Positions 21,690 through 33,180 of a stretch of DNA of 64,000 nt are shown here, in pieces. How positions within the stretch are numbered: position 1 is the stretch's first letter; the number at the start of each line of letters is the position of its first letter. The notes under the pieces are model-generated. The model saw nothing but the letters and a program-made list of their open reading frames with translations. It was not told the origin of the DNA and did no database searches. Both the position numbers and the translations under genes were made by a program. This stretch comes from Chrysemys picta bellii (taxonomy: Eukaryota; Chordata; Testudines; Emydidae): NCBI RefSeq assembly GCF_011386835.1, contig NC_088795.1, positions 102,608,434 through 102,672,433 on the forward strand, read 5' to 3'.

Positions 21690-23900
21690 AACTACTATAA
21701 TAAATCATAGTAGTGGGGCTGGAAGAGACCTGGAGAGGTCATATAGACCAGCCCCATGCAGTGCGGCAGGACCAAGTATATCTAGATCATCCCTGATAGG
21801 TGTTTGGCCAGCCTCTGTTCTTAAAACATCCAATGATAGGGAGTCTGCAACCATCCCGGGAATCCTATTGCAGAGCTTAATTATCCTTATAGTTAGAAAG
21901 TTGTTCTTAATATCTAACCTATATCTGGTGCTGCAGATTAAGCCCTTTACTTCTTGTCCTACTGTCCGTGGATATGAAGAACAATTGATCCCTGTCTTCC
22001 ATTTAGCAGCATATTTGAATACTTATCAGGTCCTTCTTCCTTCTTTTCTCAAGTCTAAAAATAACCTGATTTATTTATTAATCTTTTGTCATAGGTCAGG
22101 TTTTCTAAACTTTTATCGTTTTTTAAAGTCTCTTCTAGACTCTCTCCAATTTGTCCACATCTTTCTTAAATTGTGCCCAGTTCTGACTGCCACATTTCCC
22201 CATGTGAGACCTTGCCAGTGCTGAGTAGAGCAGGACAATTACATCTGTGACAAAATGGCCAGTGTTGGCACAGTGGGTCCCATGTTTTTCTTGGCAGGGG
22301 GCTAAGACACCACCTCTTGCCCCTGCTCTTGTGGTGCCGAGGGCTCCGCTAGTAGCCCGGGAAGGTGGTACCGGAGGGAAGTGGGGGAGGGGTCTGGGTT
22401 TGCTCCTCACTCTGATCCCCAGCCCCTCTCAACCCCTGCAGGTTTCTTACCCAATTCCCCTTTGGGCAGGGTTACCCTCAGTCCTTGACATTGGGGGAGG
22501 AAGTTTCCTTGCTCTGCTGGGGCAGGGTCTCCATTACTTCAGTTCACAGGTCTTTCAAGTCTCAGCCATACACCTCCAAACTCCATTCCTCTTTCCTTCC
22601 TCACACCCCTGACTGCCTGAAGCAGGGGATATTATTAGGTTCCTGACAGGGCCTTAATTGACTACAGGTGCTCCAATTAACCTGTAGCAACCCTCCCTAG
22701 TCTACAGGGAACCATGCCTTAATTAGCCTAGGGCTTATATATCTCCCCTCTACCACTGCTCCCTGGCCCTCCTGCATCACACCTCCTGTGTCTTACATAA
22801 GACATTCCTGTTAATATCTCCCCAGAATATTAGCCTTTTTCAAAATTGTATCACATTGTTGACTCTATTTCAATTTGTGACCCACTATAACCCCCAAATC
22901 TTTTTCAGTAGTACTATTGCCTAGCCAGTCATTCCCCATTTTGTATTTGTGCATTTGTTTTTTCCTTCCTACGTGTAATACTTTGCACTTATCTTTCCTG
23001 GATTTAATCTTGTTGATTTCAGACCAATTCTCCATTTTGTCAAGTTTATTTTGAATTCTAATTCTGTCCTTCAAAATACCAGCAACCCCTCCCATCTTGG
23101 TGTCATCTGCAAATTCTATAAGAATACTCTCCATTCCATTACTCAAGTCATTAATGAAAATATTGAATAGTACCAACACAGGATAAATCCCTGTCCCCAT
23201 TAGATACACTCCACCCATAGTTTGATAGCAAACCATTGATAACTACGCAGAGTATATTCTTTCAACCAGTTATGCACCCATCTTAGTATAATAATTTCTA
23301 TGAGATCACATTTCCCTAGATTTCTATGAGAATGTCATGCAGAACTTTGTCAAAAGCCTTAGTGAAATCAAGATCTACCGTGTCTACAGCTTCCCCACAT
23401 CAAGGTTAGTATCAGTCAAAGAAGGAAATTAGGTTGGCTTGGCATGATTTGGTCCTTACAAATCCTTGTTAGGTATTACCTATCATCCTATTATCCTCTA
23501 GGTACTTATAAAATGGATTGTTAGTAATTTGTTCCAGTATCTTCCCAAGAATCAAAGTTATGCTGACTTGGTCTATAATTCCCCAGGCCCTCTTTGTTCA
23601 CCCTTTTTAAAAACAGATACTATGTTTGCTCTTCTCCAGTCCTCTGGGACCTCATTCATCTTCCATGAGTCCTTGAAGATAGTTGCTAATGGTTTGAGGT
23701 TGGTTCAATTAGTTCCTTAAGTGCCCTGGGGTGAATATCATCAGGCCTTGCTGACTTTAGTACATCTAACTTATCTCAATATTCTGTAAATTGGTCTCTC
23801 TCTATTTTGGCTTGCATTCCTTCCCCCCTTGTTGTTAGTATTAATTGTGTTAAGTATCTGGTCACAATTTATCTTTTTTTACTATGTTAATGACTTTTTT
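21690..23900 (-). mobile_element. CR1 LINE split by an LTR
   Basis: The plus strand begins with a reverse-complement CR1 tail (AGTGGGGCTGGAAGAGACC). The minus strand reads 3' RT sequence in 21690-22245 and resumes at 22782. The frame 22865-23236 carries VLFNIFINDLSNGMES and FADDTKMGG, the RT catalytic box. Upstream RT sequence continues to about 23760 with SKAL-type early blocks broken by stops. The insert at 22246-22781 is cleanly removable, restoring CR1 continuity. Confidence 0.9.
22246..22781 (+). mobile_element. Solo LTR inserted in CR1
   Basis: The 536-bp insert begins TGTGACAAAATGG and ends GCATCACA, giving TG...CA ends, with a 4-bp flank CATC/CCTC (one mismatch). Near its 3' end GGGCTTATATATCTC looks like an LTR TATA box followed by a C-rich start region. 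CR1 sequence reads through if it is removed. I cannot tell Gypsy from endogenous retrovirus. Confidence 0.75.
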
Positions 23901-25029
23901 TTTAATTCAAATAATTTAAAATAATGCCACTTTCACAGATCATATAAACCATTCCTGGCTAAATTATGACCTATTTATCAATATTATTTTTCTAGGTAGC
24001 ACTAAACTAAGTATTAGGTGCAATTCACATTCCACAATTTGACAAACATATAGTGTATACTTGTTTTTCATATAAATTAAACATCATTTTCACTTAAATG
24101 ATGTAAATGGGATATTCTCTCCTCTGGACTGTAGTATACTAGCTATGTTGAATTAAAATGAATATGTTAATATATTCCATTAAAAAGTCAGTGACGAAAG
24201 AGAGGTGTTCCAGTAATACAAATATTCAATAGGCCATGATATTCACTATCCACTTTTAATCAGCTGAACATTCACAAATATGCATGACAAATTGTAGTGC
24301 TTAATTTTCTCTCCATAATACTGAAAAGATTTAAATGTGATTCATAAAGTACAAGTGATCCCTGGTGAATTTAAACAATAGTTTCCTACACCACAGACTC
24401 AGCCAAGACAGGAACTAAGAGTTTAGGGCTCACATTTTTTAAAAGTGGGTGCCTAAATTTAAGTCTCAAAACTGAGATTTTCAAATGAGATTAAGGGAGT
24501 TAAATGCCAGCTCACATTGTGCTGGGTGTCTAAATTCCTTAAGAGACTAAAGAACTGGCCTTGTATTCAGAAATGCCAAGCAAACAGCAGCTCCCCAAAA
24601 GTTTATATGCATATAAAACAATAGGTGATCTTTTAAGAGTGCTGTTGCTTTTCATTTAATCTGCCTGGTGCCTTAAAAACTTCAGGCCAAATTAGGATTT
24701 GAACATGTCTATTAGTCAGAGCAATACATAACCTACAGGAGAGGCCACAACCCAGACTTCCATGTATTTTGATTTCTGCTGCTATCTTCATGTATATTCA
24801 TGCTGCAGAGGGATCAGCATCAGTGCACATACTGTTATGATTCACCAAATAAAAGGTATTTCAGCTTGGTATTTCCATGATAACCACAGGAAGGTTTTCT
24901 GAGGGAGATTGCTCAAAGCAGTTTTATAGAAAGAGTCACAGAAAGAACCAAAGGTTTTAAAGAAAATATATGTTTTATGTTCATCATGAGGCCAGAGATT
25001 GCTGAGGGTGTTATGAGGGTAGAAAGAGA
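23901..25029. other. AT-rich unassigned DNA
   Basis: No gene is recognised. A short segment around 24440-24560 (GGGTGCCTAAATTTAAG, then GAGATTTTCAAA) has the character of an old dispersed reptile repeat, but I cannot place it in a family. Confidence 0.5.
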
Positions 25030-26760
25030 AGGAGACTAATTGATAGGACTATGGCTGATGGTAGAGAGTAGGGTTATATGTACGATGTCAACATTACTGC
25101 CAGCAATTATGGGGGAGCCTCAAATGGTATCAATCTCTGTAGAGGAGGATGAAGAAGCACTGAATAAGATGAAGAATGGTGAGGCAGCTGGTGAAGAGGA
25201 GATAACGGTTGATATGACCCAAACAGTTGGAGATACTGGAGTAAAGTACCTTCATAGATTACTGCATGTTTGCTGGGATTAAGCAAGGATACCAGATGAT
25301 TGGAGAATAGGATTCATTGTGCCTTTTTGGAAGGATAAGAGTAATTCATATGATCCAGTCACCTATTGGGGGCATCACCCTTTTAACTCATCGTCAAAGT
25401 CCTAGAGAGACTTCTGGAGGCAAGGTTGTGGTGCAAGGTGGAGGAAAACACAGGAAAGAAGCATTACATGGCTTTTGAAAGGGAAGGAGTACTATAGACG
25501 CAATATTTGCAGTGAGATAGATGTTTGAAAGAATGATAAATGGAGGCAATAACTCCTGTGTAGCATTTATTGGTCTTGATTTGGTTCCACAGGAACTGAT
25601 GTTTGGAGTTTTCAGATGGATGGGAAGGGATCTTCAAGAAGCAGAGATGATAGAGAAATTCTGTAGAGGATCAAGTAGTAAGATTGTAACAATACATGGA
25701 ATTTCTGAGAATTTTGAGATGACTGTGGGATTGAGGGGTTAATTAATAGGAGCAAGGCCAGCTCCAGGCACCAGCGAAGGAAGCAGGTGCCTGGGGCAGC
25801 CAATAGAAAGTGGCAGCAGCACGTCTGGGTCTGCAGCAGCAATTCGGCGGGGGCAATGCACTCCCACGCTTCCTCCTCGCGGTGGCAGCTCAATCGCTAC
25901 GCTTGAGTCTTTGGCGGCGACTCAATCATTTCCTGCCCCCCCAGCACCACCCCCCGCCGCTTGGGGCGGCAAAAAAGCTGGAGTCAGTCCTGAATAGGAG
26001 AACCACACCAGTGGACACAGAGAAAATTTATGTATGCTGACAATCTGTCCCTTTTAGCTGACAGCAAAGAGGAATTGGTAAATATGGAAATATAAATGAA
26101 AACTGAAATTAAGCAAGTAGGGAAGGTGGAAGAAGAGCTGTTTATTGAAGTTTCAGGAGAGAAGTTGAAGCAGAAGAAAGAATCTGTGTACTTGGGAAGT
26201 ACACCTAATGCCACTGGAGACAACTGAAAAGAAGAACCCAATGTGTAAGGGCAGCAGTGGAAAAGGTTGCAGGAGTACTGTGGGACCAACAATTAAGTAA
26301 GGAACTGAAAGGAAAAAAGTGTATCATGTATGTGCTTATTCCTGTCTGCTCTATGGTTTGAAAATAGTGGATCTTATTGGAGATAGAAGGTATTAGAAAA
26401 TAGCATACGAAGGGGAATGGCAAGCAAGCTGTGAGTAGCTAGTGTGCTCATGGAAAAAAAATTAGGCGGAACATGAACTTGGTGATCTATCTCAGAGATA
26501 GATTGGCTGGAGAACACATGTTTGAAGTGGGCTGAACTTGTGATAAGAACTGGAGAAAAATGACCCAGCAAAGAAAACACGTGAGGAAGAGGACAGTAAG
26601 AAAGGATGTGAAATACTGAGGCTGTAATGGAAAGATTCTCTCAAGAAATTTTTGAAGAAAGAAAGGACAGGAATTTCAAGACCTGTGATCCAGTACCATG
26701 GATTGGAAGGAGTGGTGAAGAATTGTGGGCACCTCCAATCCCAGGTAAAAGGGGAAAAGG
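25030..26760 (+). mobile_element. Non-CR1 LINE, RT remnants, split by a hAT MITE
   Basis: Plus-strand pieces follow RT order: early RT around 25260-25420 (IPDDWRIG, then VLERLLEARLW); FIGLDLVPQEL at about 25566-25600, the diverged equivalent of the FxDFEKAFDRVPREL block; MTVGLRG at about 25720; then after the MITE YADNLSLLADSKEEL at about 26035 (the YADD box with D to N) and VSGEKLKQKKESVYLGS at about 26150. The wording is unlike CR1 and closer to RTE/L2-like or other LINE clades. The segment between the GLRG and YADN blocks is replaced by the MITE, with loss of the intervening RT block. It has many stops. Confidence 0.72.
25753..25992 (+). mobile_element. hAT MITE (family D, copy 2)
   Basis: Ends CAAGGCCAGCTCCAGGCACC and GCTGGAGTCAGTCCTG lie within a perfect 8-bp duplication AATAGGAG (25745-25752 and 25993-26000). 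The GGCACCAGCGAAGGAAGCAGG block and the terminal GCTTGGGGCGGCAAAAAAGC block are shared with 27283-27540. It sits inside the LINE at 25030-26760 and is therefore younger than it. Confidence 0.93.
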
Positions 26761-27282
26761 AGCCAAGAAGTGAAATTAAATATTTTATGTTTTAATAGAT
26801 AAGTTTAACCTTTCTTCCGCTGACCCTTCAAAAACTTCCTTCTATTATATTAAAAGCAATGGAATTAAAAGAAGTAATTATGACTGAAGATTAAGACATA
26901 GCCAATTCTTTTATTCGAAAAGCAGGTGTGTTCTGCTGCCTCTATCAGCAGTTGGCAAAAGGTTAATGCTAAATTCTCCTGTGAAAAGAATAAGCAAGGA
27001 TTTTCCACTTAAATCCCTTGTTTCTCTCTGTAGCTCAGAGGGGCTTCTGCTATAGTCATAGTTACCTCACAGGCTTCACATAAGTGATGTCAAGTGGCTT
27101 AGAATGAGATGAACCTGCCAGTTTTAGAGATGCTGCAGATATATTAGGCCCCTAAGGACTGCCAGTGGTTTTAATCTAATCCAATCTAGTAGCAACCCTT
27201 GAGAGAGTCATGTTTACATAGTAATACTTGGATTCATTGTAGGCTGCAGACAGAAGCGGATATGGTCACATATATGTACACT

Positions 27283-27540
27283 CAGGGCCGGCTCCAGGCA
27301 TCAGTGAAGGAAGCAGGTACTTGGGGTGGCCATTGGAAAGGGGTGGCACGTCCGAGTCTTTGGCGGCGGGTCCCTCAGTCCCTCTCTTCCTCTTTGAGCT
27401 GCCGCCGAATTGCCACCGAAGACTGAAGCAGCACAATTGAGCTGCCACTGAAGTGCTGCCGATCGTCTTTATCTTTTCCCCCCCACCCCCACCCCCCCGC
27501 TTCGCCGCTTGGGGCGGCAAAAAAGTTGGAGACGGCTCTG
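27283..27540 (+). mobile_element. hAT MITE (family D, copy 3)
   Basis: It begins CAGGGCCGGCTCCAGGCATC and ends GTTGGAGACGGCTCTG, flanked by a perfect 8-bp duplication TGTACACT (27275-27282 and 27541-27548). The interior carries the CGGCGGGTCCCTCAGTCCC block and a C-rich stretch near 27478-27500. Minus-strand frames of 69-93 codons across it are artefacts. Confidence 0.93.
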
Positions 27541-27548
27541 TGTACACT

Positions 27549-28992
27549 CATACAGTTGAGGAAATCTGACCTTACATTCAGAAGAGAGCAGCAATACACA
27601 ACATTGCAAGAGGACAAATAGGGAGAAAAAATTGAATATATTCATTTTAAATCTTTTCCTCAACTTATGCATTTTCATTTTCCTCTACATATGGACCTCA
27701 GCAAAACTAACATGATTAATATGTTCCTACTCTTGGAAATGTTGTTCAGTTAGGTCCCAATGTTATTCAGTTATAGCGCAAATGGGAAACTTTCATTGAT
27801 TTCAATGAGTTTTGAATTCGGACTACATTGCACAGGCTGGCCTGGAATCTTAAATAGCCAAACATATTGCACCCCTAGAACCTGTTCCTGCAGGTTAACT
27901 CTCACTGGACCCAATTGACAAGGCGCAGGGCTAAAGCAAATCGGACTCACTATCTTTAATGAGAATTTTGCCTACACTGAGGCTGGAGAATTGAACCTTA
28001 GTCCTAACTGTATGAAGAGTTCCAAATCTGTAACATCTACATCCCCAAGCAATGACTTAAAAAATGGTGCTAATGCAATCAGTTTGCATGTGAATTTTTT
28101 TTTAGTGTCAGTTTGGGTATTGGGTTGCCAATTAGGTTTGCAGGAATGGTGTCAAAAGCAAACAATTAAAAATGTGTTGCATTGCTTTCTTTTAGCACAT
28201 CATTTTACCAGTCCCATTGGTAAACAAACATGGTTAAGTGTTTTCTCATTTCTGTATACAATAAAAGCATCTGTAATCTAGATCAGTGATCTGTATGACT
28301 GTAGTGTGTTATGATATGTAACTAACAGCACATTTTCTAATGCTGGACTGTAATAATTAAAAAAATGTCTGCATCGTGTTTGTGTGCCTGTGTAAATTAT
28401 ATTTTAAGTATGAACCCAGTAATGCCAGAAGTCATCTGTTAGGTACATATATTTAAGTTCAGGGGTCAGTTCTCATCGTATGCTACCTACAATTATTGTT
28501 GTAAGCGGGGTCAGTTCACCTGCTGGCCAAATACAAGAAGATTTTATTTTACTTGTAAGCTTTGCTGGTTATTTTATTTCTTCAGTTTAAAAAAATTTGG
28601 CCATCATATTTTACTATCCTAATCTCTTTTGCATCGCCATCTGTACTCTGTCTTGTGCTGCACCTTCCCAAATCATCAATATGCATCCTCACCCACTCTA
28701 CCTGCAATAGTTATCTCTATTCCTCTTGCAAGTGAGTCTGTGGGACTCATGGATTTTCCCTCAGCCACTTACTTTGGCAAGGTTGTTGACAAAATTCAGG
28801 GCTGATAAATTTACCCCAGCCACAATTCTTCCTGCGTGGTGGCCAAAACATTTAATTTCCAACCCATGCACATAATGGTCATCAGCTGAGGTTCTAGCCC
28901 TTAAAGTAACACATTACGAACTATTAGTGTGTAGGTTTGGATAGGTTATCACATATTCCATGTGATGAAAGTTAGGTGCACAGGTGTTGAAA
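27549..28992. other. Unassigned DNA
   Basis: No gene or element is recognised. The plus-strand 96-codon frame at 27991-28281 has no domain that I know. Confidence 0.5.
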
Positions 28993-29004
28993 TTAAATAT
29001 TTCA

Positions 29005-29251
29005 AGTATCAGAGGGGTAGCAGTGTTAGTCTGTATCCACAAAAACAACGAGGAGTCCGGTGGCACCTTAAAGACTAACAGATTTATTTGGGCATAAGCT
29101 TTCATGGGTAAAAAAACCCACTTCTTCAGATGCATTAAGTTCTGTAATTTTCACTCCATGCATCTGAAGAACTGTTTTTTTTTTTACCTACAAAAGCTTA
29201 TGCCCAAATAAATCTGTTAGTCTTTAAGGTGCTACCAGACTCCTCGTTGTT
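29005..29251. mobile_element. Palindromic Penelope-like terminus insertion (copy 2)
   Basis: The 247-bp insertion is flanked by a perfect 12-bp duplication TTAAATATTTCA (28993-29004 and 29252-29263). The left arm (about 29005-29137) is the complete reverse complement of the PLE tail seen at 21480-21626. The right arm (about 29140-29251) is the tail in direct orientation, ending at CTCCTCGTTG and so lacking about 36 terminal nt. AAGCTTATGCCCAAATAAAT is shared with the endonuclease-bearing copy. Confidence 0.85.
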
Positions 29252-29263
29252 TTAAATATTTCA

Positions 29264-30145
29264 GCCACTGTGCAGAAAGTACGTGGCTGAAATAAAGTAC
29301 CAGCCCTGATTACATTCTGCTTGCCTAGAATGTCTGAAAAAGTTGTCAGTCCCACAAACTCAGTTATCATTCATTTCTATAGAACTAAATAGATATACAT
29401 CAGATGTGGATCTGGGCAATAGAGTTTTGTATAAACCATTTATCCTTTAAAACATGCCATAGTAAATGGTCACCAGAAAGCTTCCAGGAAAATATATATA
29501 GGCTTTACACCACATCTACAAATGCAAAGTTAAAGTTTCAGAGAAGCCAAGAAATGGGAACTGAGCCACATGACATTTAACTCTCCTTATTCTATGTATG
29601 CATTAGGGGTAAAATCCATGAGAAATTGACTCTCTGGTTGCTGGCCCATGAAAACTCCCCAGTGGCAGAAGCTGAGATTATTAAAATCAAAATGATTATT
29701 ATGATGCGAAGTTCTGTGGTTATTTGTGTGTTATGTTTTCTCTGAGGTTTTTCTTGTTTTTGTGTTTAATGCCAGCACATTTAAAAGCATTTTAAACTGC
29801 AGGGAATGCATGAATGTAGGAAGAGAGATGATCTCTCCTATAAGGGATCCTGGAAAAGTAAAGAGTATCAGGTGGCAATTTTTGGGGGGAGGAGGTCGTG
29901 TTGTTTTCTTTTTTATAATCAGTATCAAAATGGGTGACTTTTGAGACTGCCATAGTACAAATAATAAATAAAATAATAAAAACAAAGGCAAAATGTAGGG
30001 AAACTTTGTTTCGGAACATTTTTCTTCTAGTTTTTCAGACATAGCTTATTTTAACGAGGAAATTAAGATATTCTGGTCTGGCCTGACTATTCCTTGTAGC
30101 CCTTCTACCTATTCCAAATGAACAAAGCAATGCCAGCCAAACTGA
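29264..30145. other. Unassigned DNA
   Basis: No gene is recognised. Overlapping frames at 29726-30042 on both strands show no domain. Confidence 0.5.
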
Positions 30146-30438
30146 GGCCTGGTCTACACTTCGGGGGGAGATTGATCTAAGTTATGCAACTTCAGCTATA
30201 TGAATAACGTAGCTGAAGTCGATGTACTTAGATCTACTTACTGCGGGATCCACACTACGCTATGTCGACGGGAGATGCTCTCCCGTGGACTCCCCTTGCG
30301 TTTCTTGTTCCAGTGGAGTACCGGAGTTGATGGGACAGCGATCTGCAGTCGATTTAGTGGGTCTTCACTAGACCCGCTAAATCGACCGCTGATGCAGAGA
30401 TCATGCATGTCGAACCCCCAGTAAGTGTAGACAAGCCC
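30146..30438. mobile_element. PIF/Harbinger-type MITE with serial hairpins
   Basis: The ends GGCCTGGTCTACACTT and AAGTGTAGACAAGCCC form the terminal inverted repeat, with flanks TGA and TAA (an imperfect 3-bp duplication). Inside are a 10-bp perfect hairpin ACTTCAGCTA/TAGCTGAAGT (30189-30219) and a 17-bp hairpin with one mismatch at 30348-30386 (GTCGATTTAGTGGGTCT and its inverse). It is non-coding. Confidence 0.78.
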
Positions 30439-30504
30439 TAAGTTACTGGCTTCACAGAAGAAGGAAGGAAGGTTTGTGGTTAATGACCTGATAAATGGTC
30501 TGAT

Positions 30505-30575
30505 GCTTCTGCAGACTTCATGTGTGACCTTGGGCCAGTCATTTAAGCTCTCTTTCTCAGTTTCACTAGCTTATA
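30505..30575 (+). mobile_element. MIR SINE fragment
   Basis: TGTGACCTTGGGCCAGTCATTTAAGC-type sequence, then CTCTCTTTCTCAGTTTC, matches the MIR core in sense orientation. It is short and diverged. Confidence 0.6.
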
Positions 30576-31222
30576 CTCTCCTAGGTACTCAACTGATATA
30601 ATGAAGGGTGTGGTATAAGAACCTGAATGGAACAGAAAGAAGGTTAAAGTTATTAGAGCCGATTTTGTGACCAGTTGTTGATAGTGTTGGTCTGGTAATG
30701 TAGCCCAAGTATGAAAAGCCCATGGTATATGGAGGAATAATGGAACCAATTATAAGCTTCTTCACAGAGACTGGCTTTCATTTACAGGGTTTTACCAGAT
30801 TTCTAGCTTTATCTAATGACTTGGTGACTTCAATTAAAGATACATATTTTTTTTCAAATTATAGTTTTCTTGAAAGTGAATACATATAAGAAGTATTTAA
30901 AATAGAATGTTTAAAGTTAGGCAAATGGTAATTAGGAAACTTGTACACCTCACAGTAGCTTTCTGTTCTAGTCTGGAACCACACAAAAGTGTTTGATCAG
31001 GTCCATTCCCTGAAAATGATGTCATGCCTTGCTTTTCTTCAAAACTAATATTCAATCAATCCTTCAACTTTTAGCATGTCTCACTAGTTTTCTGCTTTAT
31101 TCAGAAAAAATAGTGAGTTTGACTGAAGTGTTGGTACTGAGGAAATATAAACAGGTGTTTCACTTAACCACGTATAAAGCAATGATAAAATGCAAACCGG
31201 TAGTGTATAGATTCCTCTAGAG
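30576..31222. other. Unassigned DNA
   Basis: Nothing is recognised in this stretch apart from short low-complexity T-rich runs. Confidence 0.5.
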
Positions 31223-31599
31223 CAGTGGTTCTTAACCTTTACTGCAGCCCGCACCCATTTGGTTCTCAAAAATAGGTTCTCGCACCCCTTATCAAAAATC
31301 GTTGAAGTAGATCAGTTCTTTAAACCTAGATATATCGTAACTATAGAATGAAAGAGATAGAATTATACATTTATTTTAATTTCTCAGTTAAAATTTAATG
31401 CAGTAATCATTAAACCATATATAATGTTAAAAAATACATAGGTTTGAGGAAATAAAGTAGTTGTAAATTACTTACATGCCTGTGCTTAATTTGTGTTTTC
31501 GATGATTTACCTTCTAAAAAAATCTGGCATGTTTCTCACCCCCAGAAAGGGCATCTCACACCCCCAGGGGGTGCGTGCACCCCAGGTTAAGAACCACTG
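31223..31599. mobile_element. Non-autonomous hAT (Charlie-type) element
   Basis: The ends CAGTGGTTCTTAACCT and AGGTTAAGAACCACTG are perfect inverted repeats over 16 bp. The flanks CTCTAGAG (31215-31222) and CTCTACAG (31600-31607) are an 8-bp duplication with one mismatch. The 377-bp body is AT-rich and has no transposase frame. Confidence 0.93.
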
Positions 31600-31729
31600 C
31601 TCTACAGCAAGGGAGGGAGCCTTAAGATCTGTTGTTAAAATATCACTATCTAGTGGAGAGGCAATCTGGATTGGGGCATTTCCTAACATTTGAACTCTTG
31701 ACTTTGCACCTTTAATACTGTTTTTAACA

Positions 31730-31773
31730 GTGTGTGTGTGTGTGTGTGTATGGTGGGTGTGTGTTTGTGTGTA
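31730..31773. repeat. Imperfect TG microsatellite
   Basis: A (TG)n run is broken by TATGGTGGG and TT interruptions. It produces the T/H-rich minus-strand frame at 31683-31865, which is an artefact. Confidence 0.9.
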
Positions 31774-32020
31774 AGTAATTTATTAGGTTTTAAAAAAATT
31801 AAACTGAAAAAAAAAATAGAAATTCCACCTTGGTATCCTATGGATATGCACATGGGTTGGAACATTTACACCCACTGCACAGACCTTTGTCATTTGATCT
31901 AATATAATAAATTGATAGCAAAAGTTGGTTGTCATTCTTTATCTGGACCATCATTAGGGGGTGATGGAATAATTTGCCAGTGGGTTTCACAGATCTTTTC
32001 TGACAGCAGAGGAGTAGTAA

Positions 32021-32310
32021 GTGCTGATTTTCACTATGGGGAGATCAACGCTGCTGCACTTGATGCAGCAGGGATCAATTTAGAGGGTCTAGTGAAGACT
32101 AAATTGATGGCAGAGCACTCTCTGGCTGACCCCGGTACTCCAGCTCTCCAAGAAGAGTAAGGGAAGTCTACTGGAGAGTGTATCCTGTTGACCCAGCACA
32201 GTGAAGACACCGGGAAAGTCACCCTAAGCTACATTGACTCCAGCTAAGTTATTCACATAGCTGGAGTAGCATAACCTAGATCAACTTACCCCCATAGTGA
32301 AGACAAGCCC
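32021..32310. mobile_element. Diverged PIF/Harbinger-type MITE
   Basis: The 3' end CCATAGTGAAGACAAGCCC is mirrored at the 5' end by GATTTTCACTATGGGG, with TAA on both sides (32018-32020 and 32311-32313). Internal hairpins include CTGCTGCA/TGCAGCAG (32051-32071) and CTCCAGCTA/TAGCTGGAG (32238-32266). It resembles 30146-30438 in layout. Confidence 0.7.
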
Positions 32311-32339
32311 TAAGACTCAGAGATCTTGGCTTTCACTTC

Positions 32340-32800
32340 ATGTTCTGAAGGGTAGTGTGCTCTAGTAGATTCTTCTGCCCCACGCCCATGTGCTACTTTC
32401 TACCCTGTCCCCTCCAGCCTATCTTTTGGCCCAGTCCAGTCTGTTCCCCACCTTTGGTGCCTAATGCTAGTTCTATTCTTCTCACTTTGGCATCCCAGTC
32501 TTCACTCCTCAGGCTTCTCATACCAGCCCCAGTCTCTTTGCACAGCCAAACCCAGTCCCCCTAGCGCTTCAGCTGATTTCAGTCTCCTTTTCACCTCCTT
32601 GCTCCCATCCCCTCTCCCCCACCACCAGTTTCCTCCCCTGCCCCTAGTCCCCAGATCCTTGCCTATCCAGTCCCAGACTCCCAGTGCCAGACCTTCCAGT
32701 CCCAAATTCCCAGTTTCCCCATCTTCCAGCCTCTAGTCCCAGTCTCTCAATCCAGCAGGCTCCTTGTCCCAATCTACTTCCCCTGCATTGAGTACACAGG
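32340..32800 (+). repeat. Pyrimidine-rich segment with CCCAGT-like words
   Basis: The plus strand is strongly C/T-biased with frequent CCCAGTC and CCAGTCCC words and no purine runs, like the decayed C-rich tail of a GC-rich turtle repeat. Frames on both strands of up to 90 codons follow from this bias. Confidence 0.5.
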
Positions 32801-32879
32801 AGAGACAGGCTCACTGCTCTCAGTTCAAGTGGCCTGAAAGGCCCACAGGAGCAAAACACTGCAATTGCATGGAAAAAAG

Positions 32880-33180
32880 TCCTGCTCAGTCCTGAGATGG
32901 AGCATGCCCAGTACAGATAGAATTTTCAGGGAATTTAGCTATTCAAATCTAAAAGTCTCTACTCAGCATGTGTGAAATATGATTTTTCAAAGGCTTATGT
33001 CTTGGCCAAATGTGGGTGAATTTTTAATATGGATGGCAAAAGGCAGGTGCCCCACACAAAGGCTACCCTCCACCAAATTTCAAGCCTCTGTTCCAAAGCA
33101 TGGAAGCTCTAGAGTCAGACATGGAAATTTTCAGCCCAACTGGTTAAAGTTTGGCAAAGTTATAAGGAACTGAACACAAG
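32880..33180 (-). repeat. Old dispersed repeat, inverted partner at 54180-54560
   Basis: In reverse complement, the order GGGCTGAAAATTT, CTTGAAATTTG, TGGCCAAGACATAAGCCTTTG, CACATGCTGAGTAGAGA and GGGCATGCTCCAT matches 54180-54520. It has no clear ends. Family unknown. Confidence 0.65.
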
